A stretch of DNA of 8,765 nucleotides from JBFLVQ01 sp040758525 (GCA_040758525.1 JBFLVQ010000412.1:1-8765); one strand, 5' to 3'; positions 1-6,588 are shown, counted from the stretch's first letter. Numbers and translations are program-made. Notes: a model not told the origin generated them from the letters alone.

Positions 1-384
1 TCCCAATTCTGGATGCTTTCCTCTCTTTACAAGATCTTTGGTAGTGATATTGAGATTATTAAGAGCTTGGATACTATCTGATCTCAACTCTGCAAATCTA
101 TTCAACAACTCCTCTAAACTCTTTCCTCTACTTGCCTCAAATTGGGCAAACCGGTCGAAAGGTTCGAATGCCTTAGACTCTCCCGCTTGCAAAATAATTT
201 TGATGCGGGGAATCCAATTCATCTGCTCACTGTGAATAAGATGACCTAGTACATCGAAGGGAGACCAAGTTTGCTCTCCCTCATTACTAAAGACCCATTC
301 TCCTGAAAGGTTACCTAGCATTGATTTGAGTATAATAGGAGTACGGGACAGAATATCAGTAGTATGATCAAGATTGAAATGCAT
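1..384 (-). CDS. DinB_2-family (DinB/YfiT-like four-helix bundle) protein, partial at its C-terminus
   Basis: This is a partial gene: the frame runs from an ATG at 384 to the left window edge without a stop, giving 128 visible codons. The protein starts MHFNLDHTTDILSRTP and carries WSPFDVLGHLIHSEQMNWIP around residues 40-60. That pattern is typical of the DinB_2 / DinB-YfiT superfamily, whose members are four-helix bundles that usually bind a metal through three histidines. The first ligand is probably one of the histidines in GHLIH; the C-terminal ones lie outside the window. Family members include thiol-dependent transferases and many proteins of unknown function, so no substrate can be named. 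The start is supported by AGGAG (complement of 392-396) seven bases upstream. It lies 25 bp downstream of the MBL hydrolase gene on the same strand, so the two are probably co-transcribed. Despite the family name this is not DNA polymerase IV. Confidence 0.85.
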   Translation of the reverse strand, partial: MHFNLDHTTDILSRTPIILKSMLGNLSGEWVFSNEGEQTWSPFDVLGHLIHSEQMNWIPRIKIILQAGESKAFEPFDRFAQFEASRGKSLEELLNRFAELRSDSIQALNNLNITTKDLVKRGKHPELG

Positions 385-409
385 TGAGATTCTCCTAAGT
401 AATTATGTG

Positions 410-1159
410 CTAAAACAGAAGTATCTCTCCATCGGCAGGGATAAGTAACTGCTTTGCTTCAATCCCCTCCGCCTCAGAGATAGCGCGTAAATCCTTACGC
501 GAGACTGTATCAAAATCGAAGGTCTCCATATGTGTAGCAATCACAATGGAGTGAGGGGCTACCCGACAGACTGCTATTGTTTGCTGCCCATCCATAATGA
601 TTGGCTGTCCAGTCTCAAAACTTGCCCCACTAGAGTGGGTAATAATGATGTCTGGTTTAGTTTCAAGAATTAATTGTTCGACGGCTTCACACCAGATTGT
701 ATCTCCAGTCCAATAAATTGTTGGTTCATTATCAGCCCGGAAAATAAAACCGGCTACATGCCCCATTTGTGTTGCCCAAACCTCGTTGCCGTGCTGACCA
801 GCCGTACGGGTTATTGTTACCCTGTGCCAATCAACAGTGCTGTCAACTGCTATAATATTAGAAAAACCTGCTGCTTTTATCTGATGTTCATCACTAGGTT
901 GACAGTATAACTGAATATCCTTGGGTAATAGCTGTTGAGCGAGACTATCAAAATGGTCTGGGTGTAGATGCGAGATAAGAGCCATTTCAATATCTGCCAA
1001 AACATCTTCTGGTGGACAGGGTAAATCCACCAGTGGATTGCGTGATTTCCCGACCAATGGCTCTTGTGAATATTTGGGGGCAAGATAAGGGTCAATGATA
1101 AATACCCGATTATCATAGGTCATTCGTAAAGTTGCGCTACGAATTAGTTGAATTTGCAT
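410..1159 (-). CDS. UlaG-like MBL-fold metal-dependent hydrolase (cytoplasmic)
   Basis: The 249-residue protein is a metallo-beta-lactamase-fold hydrolase of the UlaG/COG2220 type. From the start at 1159, the metal-binding HxHxDH motif is HLHPDH at residues 64-69. Further likely ligands are His113 (GQHG), Asp153 (WTGDTIW) and His220 (IATHMETFD), so the full binuclear metal set appears intact. The segment IDPYLAPKY near residues 22-30 is the usual 'DP' strand turn of this family. There is no signal peptide, so it should act in the cytoplasm. An in-frame ATG 30 bases upstream (1189) has no ribosome-binding site, whereas the ATG at 1159 has GAGG eight bases upstream, so the shorter form is preferred. 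It heads an apparent two-gene operon with the DinB_2 gene. Relatives hydrolyse phosphodiesters or lactones, but many are uncharacterised; the substrate is unknown. Confidence 0.9.
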   Translation of the reverse strand: MQIQLIRSATLRMTYDNRVFIIDPYLAPKYSQEPLVGKSRNPLVDLPCPPEDVLADIEMALISHLHPDHFDSLAQQLLPKDIQLYCQPSDEHQIKAAGFSNIIAVDSTVDWHRVTITRTAGQHGNEVWATQMGHVAGFIFRADNEPTIYWTGDTIWCEAVEQLILETKPDIIITHSSGASFETGQPIIMDGQQTIAVCRVAPHSIVIATHMETFDFDTVSRKDLRAISEAEGIEAKQLLIPADGEILLF

Positions 1160-1167
1160 TACTTCAT

Positions 1168-1171
1168 CCTC
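1168..1171 (-). promoter_or_regulatory. Ribosome-binding site deciding the MBL hydrolase start
   Basis: On the minus strand GAGG lies eight bases before the ATG at 1159. The alternative upstream ATG at 1189 is preceded only by AT-rich sequence, so this site favours the 249-residue form. Confidence 0.55.
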
Positions 1172-1190
1172 ACACCAGGGTTGTCTCATA

Positions 1191-1248
1191 TCTATACTTT
1201 AATTTAGATCTACTAAAGTGCATAATATTTTACCTACATTAGTATAGA
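1191..1248. promoter_or_regulatory. Nested inverted repeats in the divergent control region
   Basis: The 237-bp gap between the divergent MBL hydrolase and histidine kinase genes holds three overlapping dyads. TCTATACT (1191-1198) is matched by AGTATAGA (1241-1248). ACTTTA (1196-1201) is matched by TAAAGT (1214-1219). TAGATCTA (1205-1212) is a perfect 8-bp palindrome. They sit 30-90 bp upstream of the MBL start, where an operator would be expected. This is a sequence observation; regulatory function is inferred, and AT-rich DNA produces short dyads by chance. Confidence 0.3.
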
Positions 1249-1326
1249 GAATCCATTTAAGCGGCCATAAAAGATATAGAAAATAGCTCTATTTATAAAA
1301 GTAATCAAATAAAGCAGAATATGAAT

Positions 1327-1355
1327 TTGACAGATTGTGAAACAGATAGTAAAGA
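1327..1355 (+). promoter_or_regulatory. Possible sigma70-type promoter for the histidine kinase operon
   Basis: A perfect TTGACA -35 element (1327-1332) is followed after 17 bases by TAAAGA (1350-1355), a poor -10 match. Transcription would begin around 1362, about 35-45 bases before the kinase start. The weak -10 makes this a tentative call; it could depend on an activator. Confidence 0.3.
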
Positions 1356-1396
1356 TGCGATGATTATTAATATAGTGAGAGTTTTGGATTAGGATT

Positions 1397-2515
1397 TTGA
1401 GTACAGTGAAGAACGAGGCAATAGATTTGGCTGATGGACATAGCTTACACCGGCTGCATTGGCTGGCCATTCTGGGCGGCTGGTTATTGTTGTCATTGAT
1501 CACGTCTGTACAGTGGTATTCCCTCAGTCGACCAAGCGGCATAGGTCTTGGGTTTCTGATAAATTTGTTCTGGTCGGCGGTAATCTGGATGTTTTGGGTG
1601 TTGGCTACTCCAGTTATCTTTTGGCTAGGGCAGTACATACCCTTACAACGGAGAAGATTGACCAGGGCTTTGCTGGCGCATTTTATCTTCGCGTTTGTTT
1701 TTGGCTGGCTGCATCTGGCCTGTTGGGCAGCAGTCGCAGTATTTTATGACTTTGTGCAAACAGGTGTCCCAGGCAAATTTGCTGAAGAGTTTTTTCGCCT
1801 GTCACAGTTTGTGTTATATGTCGAGGTAGTCCTCTATTGGGCTATTTTAGGCGCTAGTATGGCTCGCCAAGCCTTCCGACAGGCGCGGGAACGTGAATTG
1901 AAAGCACAAGCACTCGAAGCACAATTGCAACAAGCACAGTTATTAGCACTAAAGCAGCAATTACACCCACACTTTCTTTTCAACGCACTTAACACGATTG
2001 CAATGCTTGCACGCAATGGTGAAACCCAACAGGTGGTGCGTATGATTGCAGAGTTAGGGGAAATGCTGCGCTGGTCGCTTAATGAGAATGTTGCGCAAGA
2101 GATTACCTTGGCAGTTGAATTAGAATCGGCGCGGCGCTATCTTGCAATAGAACAGTTTCGCTTTCCAGATCGCTTGCAGGTAGAGATGAGTGTGCCGGAG
2201 GATCTGTTGAGCGCAGCCGTGCCGAATCTGATCCTGCAACCATTAATAGAGAATGCTGTGCGTCATGGTATTGCTAAATCATCATCGGCAAGTTTGGTCA
2301 GAATTAATGCTCAGCGACGAGAAAAAGTGCTGGAATTGTGTGTTGAAGACGATGGCGAAGGCTTTCCGGCTGAGTGGAAGCCTGGAGTCGGCTTGGGTAA
2401 TACGCGCGCACGCCTTGCTCAGCTTTATGGTGAACATGCTGAATTAAATATCATACAGAACGGAACAAAAGGCGCTAGTGTGCGGCTCTGTTTGCCCTAT
2501 CGCCCAGCAGTCTGA
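1397..2515 (+). CDS. LytS/YehU-type sensor histidine kinase (His_kinase PF06580 family)
   Basis: This 372-residue membrane kinase should pass phosphate to the response regulator encoded 10 bp downstream. Four hydrophobic segments (about 21-40, 52-77, 89-117 and 136-155) form the membrane part. There is no separate extracellular or PAS/GAF sensor domain, so sensing is probably within the membrane. A charged, glutamine-rich coiled-coil-like stretch (about 158-188) leads to the His_kinase box LHPHFLFNALNT, with the likely phosphoacceptor His192. The HATPase_c domain follows: N-box QPLIENAVRH (281-290), DDGEGFP (318-324) and GVGLGNTRARL (330-340), all intact. No ATG fits the N-terminus because an in-frame stop lies at 1376-1378. 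The start must be TTG at 1397 or GTG at 1406; AGGA at 1391-1394 is too close to the first and rather far from the second. The boundary is uncertain by three residues; the function call is firm. Confidence 0.93.
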   Translation: MSTVKNEAIDLADGHSLHRLHWLAILGGWLLLSLITSVQWYSLSRPSGIGLGFLINLFWSAVIWMFWVLATPVIFWLGQYIPLQRRRLTRALLAHFIFAFVFGWLHLACWAAVAVFYDFVQTGVPGKFAEEFFRLSQFVLYVEVVLYWAILGASMARQAFRQARERELKAQALEAQLQQAQLLALKQQLHPHFLFNALNTIAMLARNGETQQVVRMIAELGEMLRWSLNENVAQEITLAVELESARRYLAIEQFRFPDRLQVEMSVPEDLLSAAVPNLILQPLIENAVRHGIAKSSSASLVRINAQRREKVLELCVEDDGEGFPAEWKPGVGLGNTRARLAQLYGEHAELNIIQNGTKGASVRLCLPYRPAV

Positions 2516-2525
2516 TGCAAAATTT

Positions 2526-3320
2526 ATGGAAAAAATTAGAACCCTCATCGTAGATGATGAATTGAATGCCCGCAAAGGCTTGCGCACATTACTTGCCAAA
2601 GATAACGAGATCGAAATCATTGGTGAATGCAGTAATGGCCGGCAAGCGCTAAAAGAGATTGCCGCGCTGAAACCTGATCTTATCTTGCTTGATATTCAGA
2701 TGCCTGACCTCAATGGCTTTGAGGTATTAGCAGCGTTTGATCAATCTTATACTCCTTCACTGATATTCGTTACTGCCTATGATCAGTATGCCCTCAAGGC
2801 TTTTGAGTTCAGTGCCCTTGATTATCTACTCAAACCATTCAGTGACGAACGCTTCTATCAGGCAATGGCACGCGCTAAAGCACAACATAATCAGCGCCAA
2901 TCAAGCGATTTGAGCTGCCAACTGCGGCAATTGCTGGTCAATTACCAAGCCGCTGGTCAAGCTGGGATTGAAGCGCCTAGCGCCTACTTACAACGTTTTC
3001 CTGTTAGAAAGGCTGGTGTAATTCACTACATTCCAGTAGATGCGGTGGACTGGCTGGAAGCCGATGGCTATTGCACAAAGTTGCATTGCGGCAAGCAAAC
3101 GCATTTGGTGCGTGGCAACTTGGGCAGATTCGAAGCACAACTCGATCCAAAAAAGTTTGCTCGTATACAACGCTCAGCTATCGTTAATCTGCACCATGTC
3201 AAATGTCTAAAGAATTGGTTTCATGGCGAAGGCTTAGTACTGCTGCAAGATGGAACAGAACTCAAAGTCAGCAGTAGCCAGCGAAGACAATTGGAACAAC
3301 TACTCGAACGTCTCTCCTAA
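2526..3320 (+). CDS. LytTR-family response regulator transcription factor
   Basis: The 264-residue protein is the regulator partner of the preceding LytS-type kinase. The receiver domain (about 3-120) has the acidic pair Asp10/Asp11, phosphoacceptor Asp56 (LILLDIQMPD), Thr83 and Lys103 (LLKPF), so phosphorylation chemistry is complete. A linker (about 121-150) leads to a LytTR DNA-binding domain (about 155-262) with VDAVDWLEADG and FARIQRSAIVNL, the hallmark segments of that domain. LytTR proteins bind pairs of direct repeats upstream of target genes. The frame is open upstream to 2478, inside the kinase gene, but the ATG at 2526 gives a receiver domain of normal length and avoids overlap. 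No ribosome-binding site is seen, so translation is probably coupled to the kinase stop codon 10 bases earlier. The adjacent secreted protein gene is a plausible target, by inference only. Confidence 0.93.
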   Translation: MEKIRTLIVDDELNARKGLRTLLAKDNEIEIIGECSNGRQALKEIAALKPDLILLDIQMPDLNGFEVLAAFDQSYTPSLIFVTAYDQYALKAFEFSALDYLLKPFSDERFYQAMARAKAQHNQRQSSDLSCQLRQLLVNYQAAGQAGIEAPSAYLQRFPVRKAGVIHYIPVDAVDWLEADGYCTKLHCGKQTHLVRGNLGRFEAQLDPKKFARIQRSAIVNLHHVKCLKNWFHGEGLVLLQDGTELKVSSSQRRQLEQLLERLS

Positions 3321-3329
3321 CCATTTTAA

Positions 3330-3384
3330 CCTTGCTCGTTGCAAAATCCCTTACCTTTATCATCTTCCTTGCAGCTTTCGTTGC
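3330..3384 (+). promoter_or_regulatory. Duplicated CCTTGC/TCGTTGC elements, candidate LytTR operator
   Basis: In the gap between the regulator and the secreted hydrolase-DUF2911 gene, TCGTTGC occurs at 3336-3342 and again at 3378-3384, exactly 42 bp apart, about four helical turns. Each copy is preceded by CCTTGC (3330-3335 and 3367-3372). LytTR regulators typically bind direct repeats with a GTT core on one helix face, so this is a reasonable candidate site. Spacing is twice the usual distance, and the match to the known AgrA-type consensus is only partial. Confidence 0.3.
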
Positions 3385-3441
3385 TTTCTTCTAATCACTC
3401 TGCTTTTCATTCAAGTACTCTCAATAGAAATATAAGATATG

Positions 3442-3446
3442 GGAGG
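3442..3446 (+). promoter_or_regulatory. Strong ribosome-binding site deciding the hydrolase-DUF2911 start
   Basis: GGAGG lies four bases before the ATG at 3451. The in-frame ATG at 3439 overlaps this site and has none of its own. The ATG at 3451 is therefore the start. Confidence 0.8.
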
Positions 3447-3450
3447 AAAG

Positions 3451-5229
3451 ATGATCAATAAATGTTATCTTCACATAATTAAACCTGTATGGTTAGGGAT
3501 GATTGTCTGGTTGGCACTCAGTCAATCTGTGCAGGCGCAGGAGCTTTATCAGCCCGATCTTGCAGATGTCAAAGCACGTGTAGCAGAGGTGTTACGCTTT
3601 TATCAAGTTGCCGACAAAGCAACCCCACAGGATATCGATGAGCTTGTCCAGTTAGAGATGAAGATCGAGACACCGAGCGTAACCATGCGCGACCGTGCGC
3701 AGGCCTATCTAGAAGTTTATCGCCTGCTCTATCGCTTGAATGGTGTTACCTCACCACCATCAGAATTGATGAATAACAATTTGCGTATCAGTACAGGAAT
3801 TATTGGTACCTTCCTGACAAGCGGCCCAGTCAAACCTTTGGGCCAGACAACTACGCCATGGGGCCAACTTGGACAGGTAGAAAAACGTGGGCGTGGCGCA
3901 ACTCCTATGATCCTGATTGCGCCAGTCGGTTTTGATTGGACAATCTATCAGACCTTTATGGAACGCAATGCCGATCGTTATACGATGTATGGTGTCACGC
4001 TCCCAGGCAGTGGAAACACGCCATTACCGACCAATCCAAAATACTTCGATCCAATGTCCACACCATGGTGGGAAAGCGCTAGACAAGGTATCCTTACCTT
4101 GATAGAAAAGCAGAAACTGAACAAACCGGTTATTGTTGGCTTGCAATCAGGTGCGTATTTGGCAGCACGTCTGGCATTAGATCAGCCTGATAAGGTGCGT
4201 GCAGCCGTGATGCTGTGCGGACTCGCACATACGCCACAGCCATCCGAGACCGATCCTGATCGCCCAATGACACTGGCCGAACGCCGTCAATCGGCTACAT
4301 TGCGAGTGGCGGCAATGGTGACAGATCTCTGGCCACGTGTAACATTAGCTTCGCGAGAAGGAGGAGAGAAGTTATTGCAGACATTTTCGCGCTTCTATCC
4401 GCCTGGCTTAAGTCATCATCAAAATCGTAACAATGAGCTATTTTTAATGAGTGCACTTGATAGTTCACTATATGCCTGGCGTTACTTTCATGAATTAGCA
4501 TTGACTGATCTAGCTACTGAGCTTGGCAAATTGACTGTGCCAGTACTGGCAATTACTGCTGATCATGACGACGCCTCAACAATGCAGGGCACACCAGATA
4601 CAACACAATGGACAGAAGTAAAACTGCGCTACCCGTCAATTCCATTAACCATTAGTAGGTTTGAGAACTCACGCCTGTTTGTCACAGATGATGCTCCGGA
4701 AGACCTAGATGCCGCCATCAATGCATTCCTAACAGGTAAACCAATCGAAATCAAACGCGAACGATCACTGGCGGTTCGCCCCAGTCCACGCGCCAGTACA
4801 GTACAACAGATCGGACTGGCAGAAGTGGTAATCGCATATGGGCGGCCACAGGTCAAGGGACGCGAAATTTGGGGTAAACTCATCCCCTGGAATCGTGTCT
4901 GGCGCACAGGGGCAAATGAGGCGACAACAATCACTTTTAGCCGAGATGTACTGGTAGAAGGCCAAAAACTCTTGGCGGGAACCTATAGTCTCTTCACAAT
5001 TCCGTCTGATGGCGAATGGACATTGATTTTTAACCGTATAACACATCAGTGGGGCGCATTCTATTACAACCCCGAGTTTGATGTATTGCGAGTGAAGACA
5101 AAGCCGCAAAACAGCGAGCCAATGGAATGGTTAAACTTTGGTTTTGAGCAGACTGGCGAGAGGTCTGCGAATCTGATTCTGCATTGGGAAAAACTGAAAC
5201 TGCTAGTGAAAATCGAAGACACTATCTAA
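3451..5229 (+). CDS. Secreted fusion: degenerate alpha/beta-hydrolase fold plus C-terminal DUF2911 domain
   Basis: The 592-residue protein starts with a signal peptide (about 1-30, hydrophobic core then SVQAQE), so it is exported. A helical region (about 32-95) precedes an alpha/beta-hydrolase fold (about 145-430), recognised from ILIAPVGFDW, VTLPGSGNTPLP and the strand-turn-helix VIVGLQSGAYLAARLAL. At the nucleophile elbow the usual GxSxG reads G230-L-Q232-S-G234, with Gln in the serine position. The acid Asp is present (ITADHDD, from Asp371). The catalytic His position, in NSRLFVTDDAPE, is Leu409. The triad therefore looks broken, unless Ser233 acts in a shifted register. Residues about 441-590 are a DUF2911 domain (PF11138): AYGRPQVKGREIWGKLIPW, VWRTGANEATTITF, LAGTYSLFTIP and LILHWEKL. 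DUF2911 has no established function. The gene lies 130 bp after the LytTR regulator and may be its target. Catalytic loss is inferred from motif alignment by eye. Confidence 0.85.
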   Translation: MINKCYLHIIKPVWLGMIVWLALSQSVQAQELYQPDLADVKARVAEVLRFYQVADKATPQDIDELVQLEMKIETPSVTMRDRAQAYLEVYRLLYRLNGVTSPPSELMNNNLRISTGIIGTFLTSGPVKPLGQTTTPWGQLGQVEKRGRGATPMILIAPVGFDWTIYQTFMERNADRYTMYGVTLPGSGNTPLPTNPKYFDPMSTPWWESARQGILTLIEKQKLNKPVIVGLQSGAYLAARLALDQPDKVRAAVMLCGLAHTPQPSETDPDRPMTLAERRQSATLRVAAMVTDLWPRVTLASREGGEKLLQTFSRFYPPGLSHHQNRNNELFLMSALDSSLYAWRYFHELALTDLATELGKLTVPVLAITADHDDASTMQGTPDTTQWTEVKLRYPSIPLTISRFENSRLFVTDDAPEDLDAAINAFLTGKPIEIKRERSLAVRPSPRASTVQQIGLAEVVIAYGRPQVKGREIWGKLIPWNRVWRTGANEATTITFSRDVLVEGQKLLAGTYSLFTIPSDGEWTLIFNRITHQWGAFYYNPEFDVLRVKTKPQNSEPMEWLNFGFEQTGERSANLILHWEKLKLLVKIEDTI

Positions 5230-5255
5230 GCAGAGCACTAATATGAATTACAGCC

Positions 5256-5876
5256 TCAAATGGAGGGATAAGTAACGACTCTAAAAGTGAGATTAATTCT
5301 CGGTTGGACAGCTTTAGCAGTTTTAGGAATTTGATGTTGCCAATAGTGTTGAGTAGTGCCTTGCATAATCAACAGGCTGCCCTTGGCAAGAGGAAAAGAG
5401 ATTCTAGCAAGATTTTTGTTGAGTTTATGGCGGAGCTGAAAGACTCTTTCTGAGCCCAGACTGACAGAAGCAATAATTGGATTAGTGCGTAATTCTGGCT
5501 CATCATCAGAATGCCAAGCTACACTATCTTTACCATCTCGATAGAGATTTAAGAGCACGCTGTTGAAGTTGGCATTGGTAAAGGTTTCAATCTTCTCTTT
5601 GATTGTCAGCAATGTTGGTGTCCACAGATGTGGTTGCATGGTAATACCAGAGTAGGTATAAGCTTTGCCAATATCGCCATACCAAGCGGTAAGACGAGGC
5701 TGCAATATCTCCTTATTGAAAAGCCTGATCTTTTCATGTTGCCAGTCAATAGTATCTAACAATTCTTGAAAGAAGAGATCGCTTTCCCTATCAGTGAAGA
5801 AATGGGGATAGTAGGTAACATCAGCGTCAGGCATTGGCAGCCGAATCGTAGTCTGAGTTAGGTAATTAACACTCAT
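5256..5876 (-). CDS. AlkB-type Fe(II)/2-oxoglutarate-dependent dioxygenase
   Basis: The 206-residue protein belongs to the AlkB / 2OG-FeII_Oxy_2 family, which removes alkyl damage such as 1-methyladenine and 3-methylcytosine from DNA or RNA by oxidative demethylation. The iron ligands are His122 and Asp124 (AWHSDDE) and His181 (HQIPK). PRINLTFR (192-199) holds Arg193 and Arg199, which contact 2-oxoglutarate and substrate. NLYRDGKDSVAWHSDDEPEL and the length of about 200 residues resemble the ALKBH2/ALKBH3-like bacterial branch more than E. coli AlkB, so no gene symbol is given. The ATG at 5876 has AAGGAA (complement of 5884-5889) upstream. The gene lies 60 bp after the secreted SnoaL-like gene on the same strand, and converges with the hydrolase-DUF2911 gene across a 26-bp gap with no clear terminator. 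No ada gene is nearby. All catalytic residues are present, so activity is expected. Confidence 0.93.
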   Translation of the reverse strand: MSVNYLTQTTIRLPMPDADVTYYPHFFTDRESDLFFQELLDTIDWQHEKIRLFNKEILQPRLTAWYGDIGKAYTYSGITMQPHLWTPTLLTIKEKIETFTNANFNSVLLNLYRDGKDSVAWHSDDEPELRTNPIIASVSLGSERVFQLRHKLNKNLARISFPLAKGSLLIMQGTTQHYWQHQIPKTAKAVQPRINLTFRVVTYPSI

Positions 5877-5936
5877 AAGCGAGTTCCTTACAAAGATATT
5901 ACCATGCCCTGAGAAAAAATGTTTGGCTGTCCGCTG

Positions 5937-6404
5937 TTACTGAGAAGGCTGTTGCTTGGAGATACTGGTATGCTGCTCGGCAACGATCTGCCAGTTATGC
6001 TGTCGCTTTACCCATACAGTGGTATAGCGGTATTGGGCCTCAGATCCACTGCGAGTTTTTACCATTACACGACCTATAATGATGGCCGTGTCACCATAAA
6101 CACGAATTTTAACATCATCTGTAGTGATAGATTGGTACTTGGCAGCAGATGTTGCGATGTATGCTCTATCTTCATCTCTGGTCACAAGTTTTCCATTAGA
6201 AAATGTGGAAACATGCTCATCTGCGATGATACGGTCAAAAGCCGTGATATCACCTCGTACAGCAAGTTCTGCCCATTGACGGTCGAGTTGAATTAAATCT
6301 TGTTCGATTTTTTCATTTTCGCTCTGCTTCTTGTCGGCTGGCTGGCCAAAGCTAATAACTGATAGCCCAAGTATTAACACAATCATGGCAAAACTCTGTT
6401 TCAT
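5937..6404 (-). CDS. Secreted SnoaL-like / DUF4440-like (NTF2-fold) protein
   Basis: The 155-residue protein has an N-terminal signal peptide (about 1-21, MKQSFAMIVLILGLSVISFG, followed by Gln). After a short charged linker comes a single NTF2-like cone fold of the SnoaL-like/DUF4440 group (about 35-148): LIQLDRQWAELAVRGDITAF, DEHVSTFSNGKLVTRDE, DTAIIIGRVMVKTR and YRYTTVWVKRQHNWQIVAEQ. The last segment is the usual closing strand pair, ending in W-x-I-V-A-E-Q-H-T. These proteins bind small molecules or act as small isomerases; the true role here is unknown. The frame is open five codons further upstream, but the ATG at 6404 has AGGAG five bases before it and puts the signal peptide directly at the N-terminus. 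It precedes the AlkB gene by 60 bp on the same strand, so they may share a transcript, with no obvious functional link. Confidence 0.85.
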   Translation of the reverse strand: MKQSFAMIVLILGLSVISFGQPADKKQSENEKIEQDLIQLDRQWAELAVRGDITAFDRIIADEHVSTFSNGKLVTRDEDRAYIATSAAKYQSITTDDVKIRVYGDTAIIIGRVMVKTRSGSEAQYRYTTVWVKRQHNWQIVAEQHTSISKQQPSQ

Positions 6405-6409
6405 ATTTA

Positions 6410-6414
6410 CTCCT
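6410..6414 (-). promoter_or_regulatory. Ribosome-binding site deciding the SnoaL-like gene start
   Basis: AGGAG on the minus strand lies five bases before the ATG at 6404. It supports that start over the upstream in-frame ATG at 6419. Confidence 0.75.
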
Positions 6415-6423
6415 GACAAAAAA

Positions 6424-6511
6424 CTGATCTTATTGCTCTACTTGTTCATTGGTACGAGAGTGTAAACAAAAGTTGGTGTTATACAAGAGCCAATTTTGAA
6501 AATAAGATCAG
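6424..6511. repeat. Perfect 11-bp inverted repeat with 66-bp spacer
   Basis: CTGATCTTATT (6424-6434) is the exact reverse complement of AATAAGATCAG (6501-6511). The pair lies in the 224-bp gap between the divergent SnoaL-like and secreted MBL genes. One arm is only ten bases upstream of the SnoaL-like ribosome-binding site. It could be a two-site operator, a long-loop leader hairpin, or the ends of a small non-coding element; no target-site duplication flanks it. Function is unknown. Confidence 0.5.
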
Positions 6512-6558
6512 ACCATTATATTCAACTCAAATGCCCTAATAATAACTTCTTTGTCAGC

Positions 6559-6588
6559 TTGTGTAGCTACTCGTCTTTCAGATATATT
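6559..6588 (+). promoter_or_regulatory. Possible promoter of the secreted MBL hydrolase gene
   Basis: TTGTGT (6559-6564) is followed after 18 bases by TATATT (6583-6588), a five-of-six match to the -10 consensus. Transcription would begin near 6595, about 35 bases before the start codon. The -35 matches only TTG, so the call is tentative. Confidence 0.35.

Noticed and set aside
38..235. Small plus-strand open frame at the left edge
   Set aside because: It lies wholly antisense to the DinB_2 coding sequence, has no ribosome-binding site and resembles no family.
1..384. DinB_2 gene and AlkB gene as parts of a DNA-damage (SOS/Ada) island
   Set aside because: DinB_2 proteins share only a name with polymerase IV and are not repair polymerases. 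The AlkB-like gene is about 5 kb away, and no Ada protein was found. No LexA-type operator was recognised upstream of either gene.
3250..3435. Short plus-strand frame between the regulator and the hydrolase-DUF2911 gene
   Set aside because: It begins inside the regulator gene in another frame, has no ribosome-binding site, and its hydrophobic C-terminal part simply reflects T-rich intergenic DNA.
4629..5109. Long minus-strand open frames opposite the DUF2911 domain
   Set aside because: They are antisense shadows of a convincing coding region, with no ribosome-binding site and no recognisable motifs.
5230..5255. Terminator between the convergent hydrolase-DUF2911 and AlkB genes
   Set aside because: The 26-bp gap shows no convincing stem or T-tract on either strand.
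6424..6511. Insertion-sequence remnant or MITE
   Set aside because: The 11-bp arms are exact, but there is no flanking target-site duplication, no transposase fragment and no second copy in the window. It is kept only as an unexplained inverted repeat.
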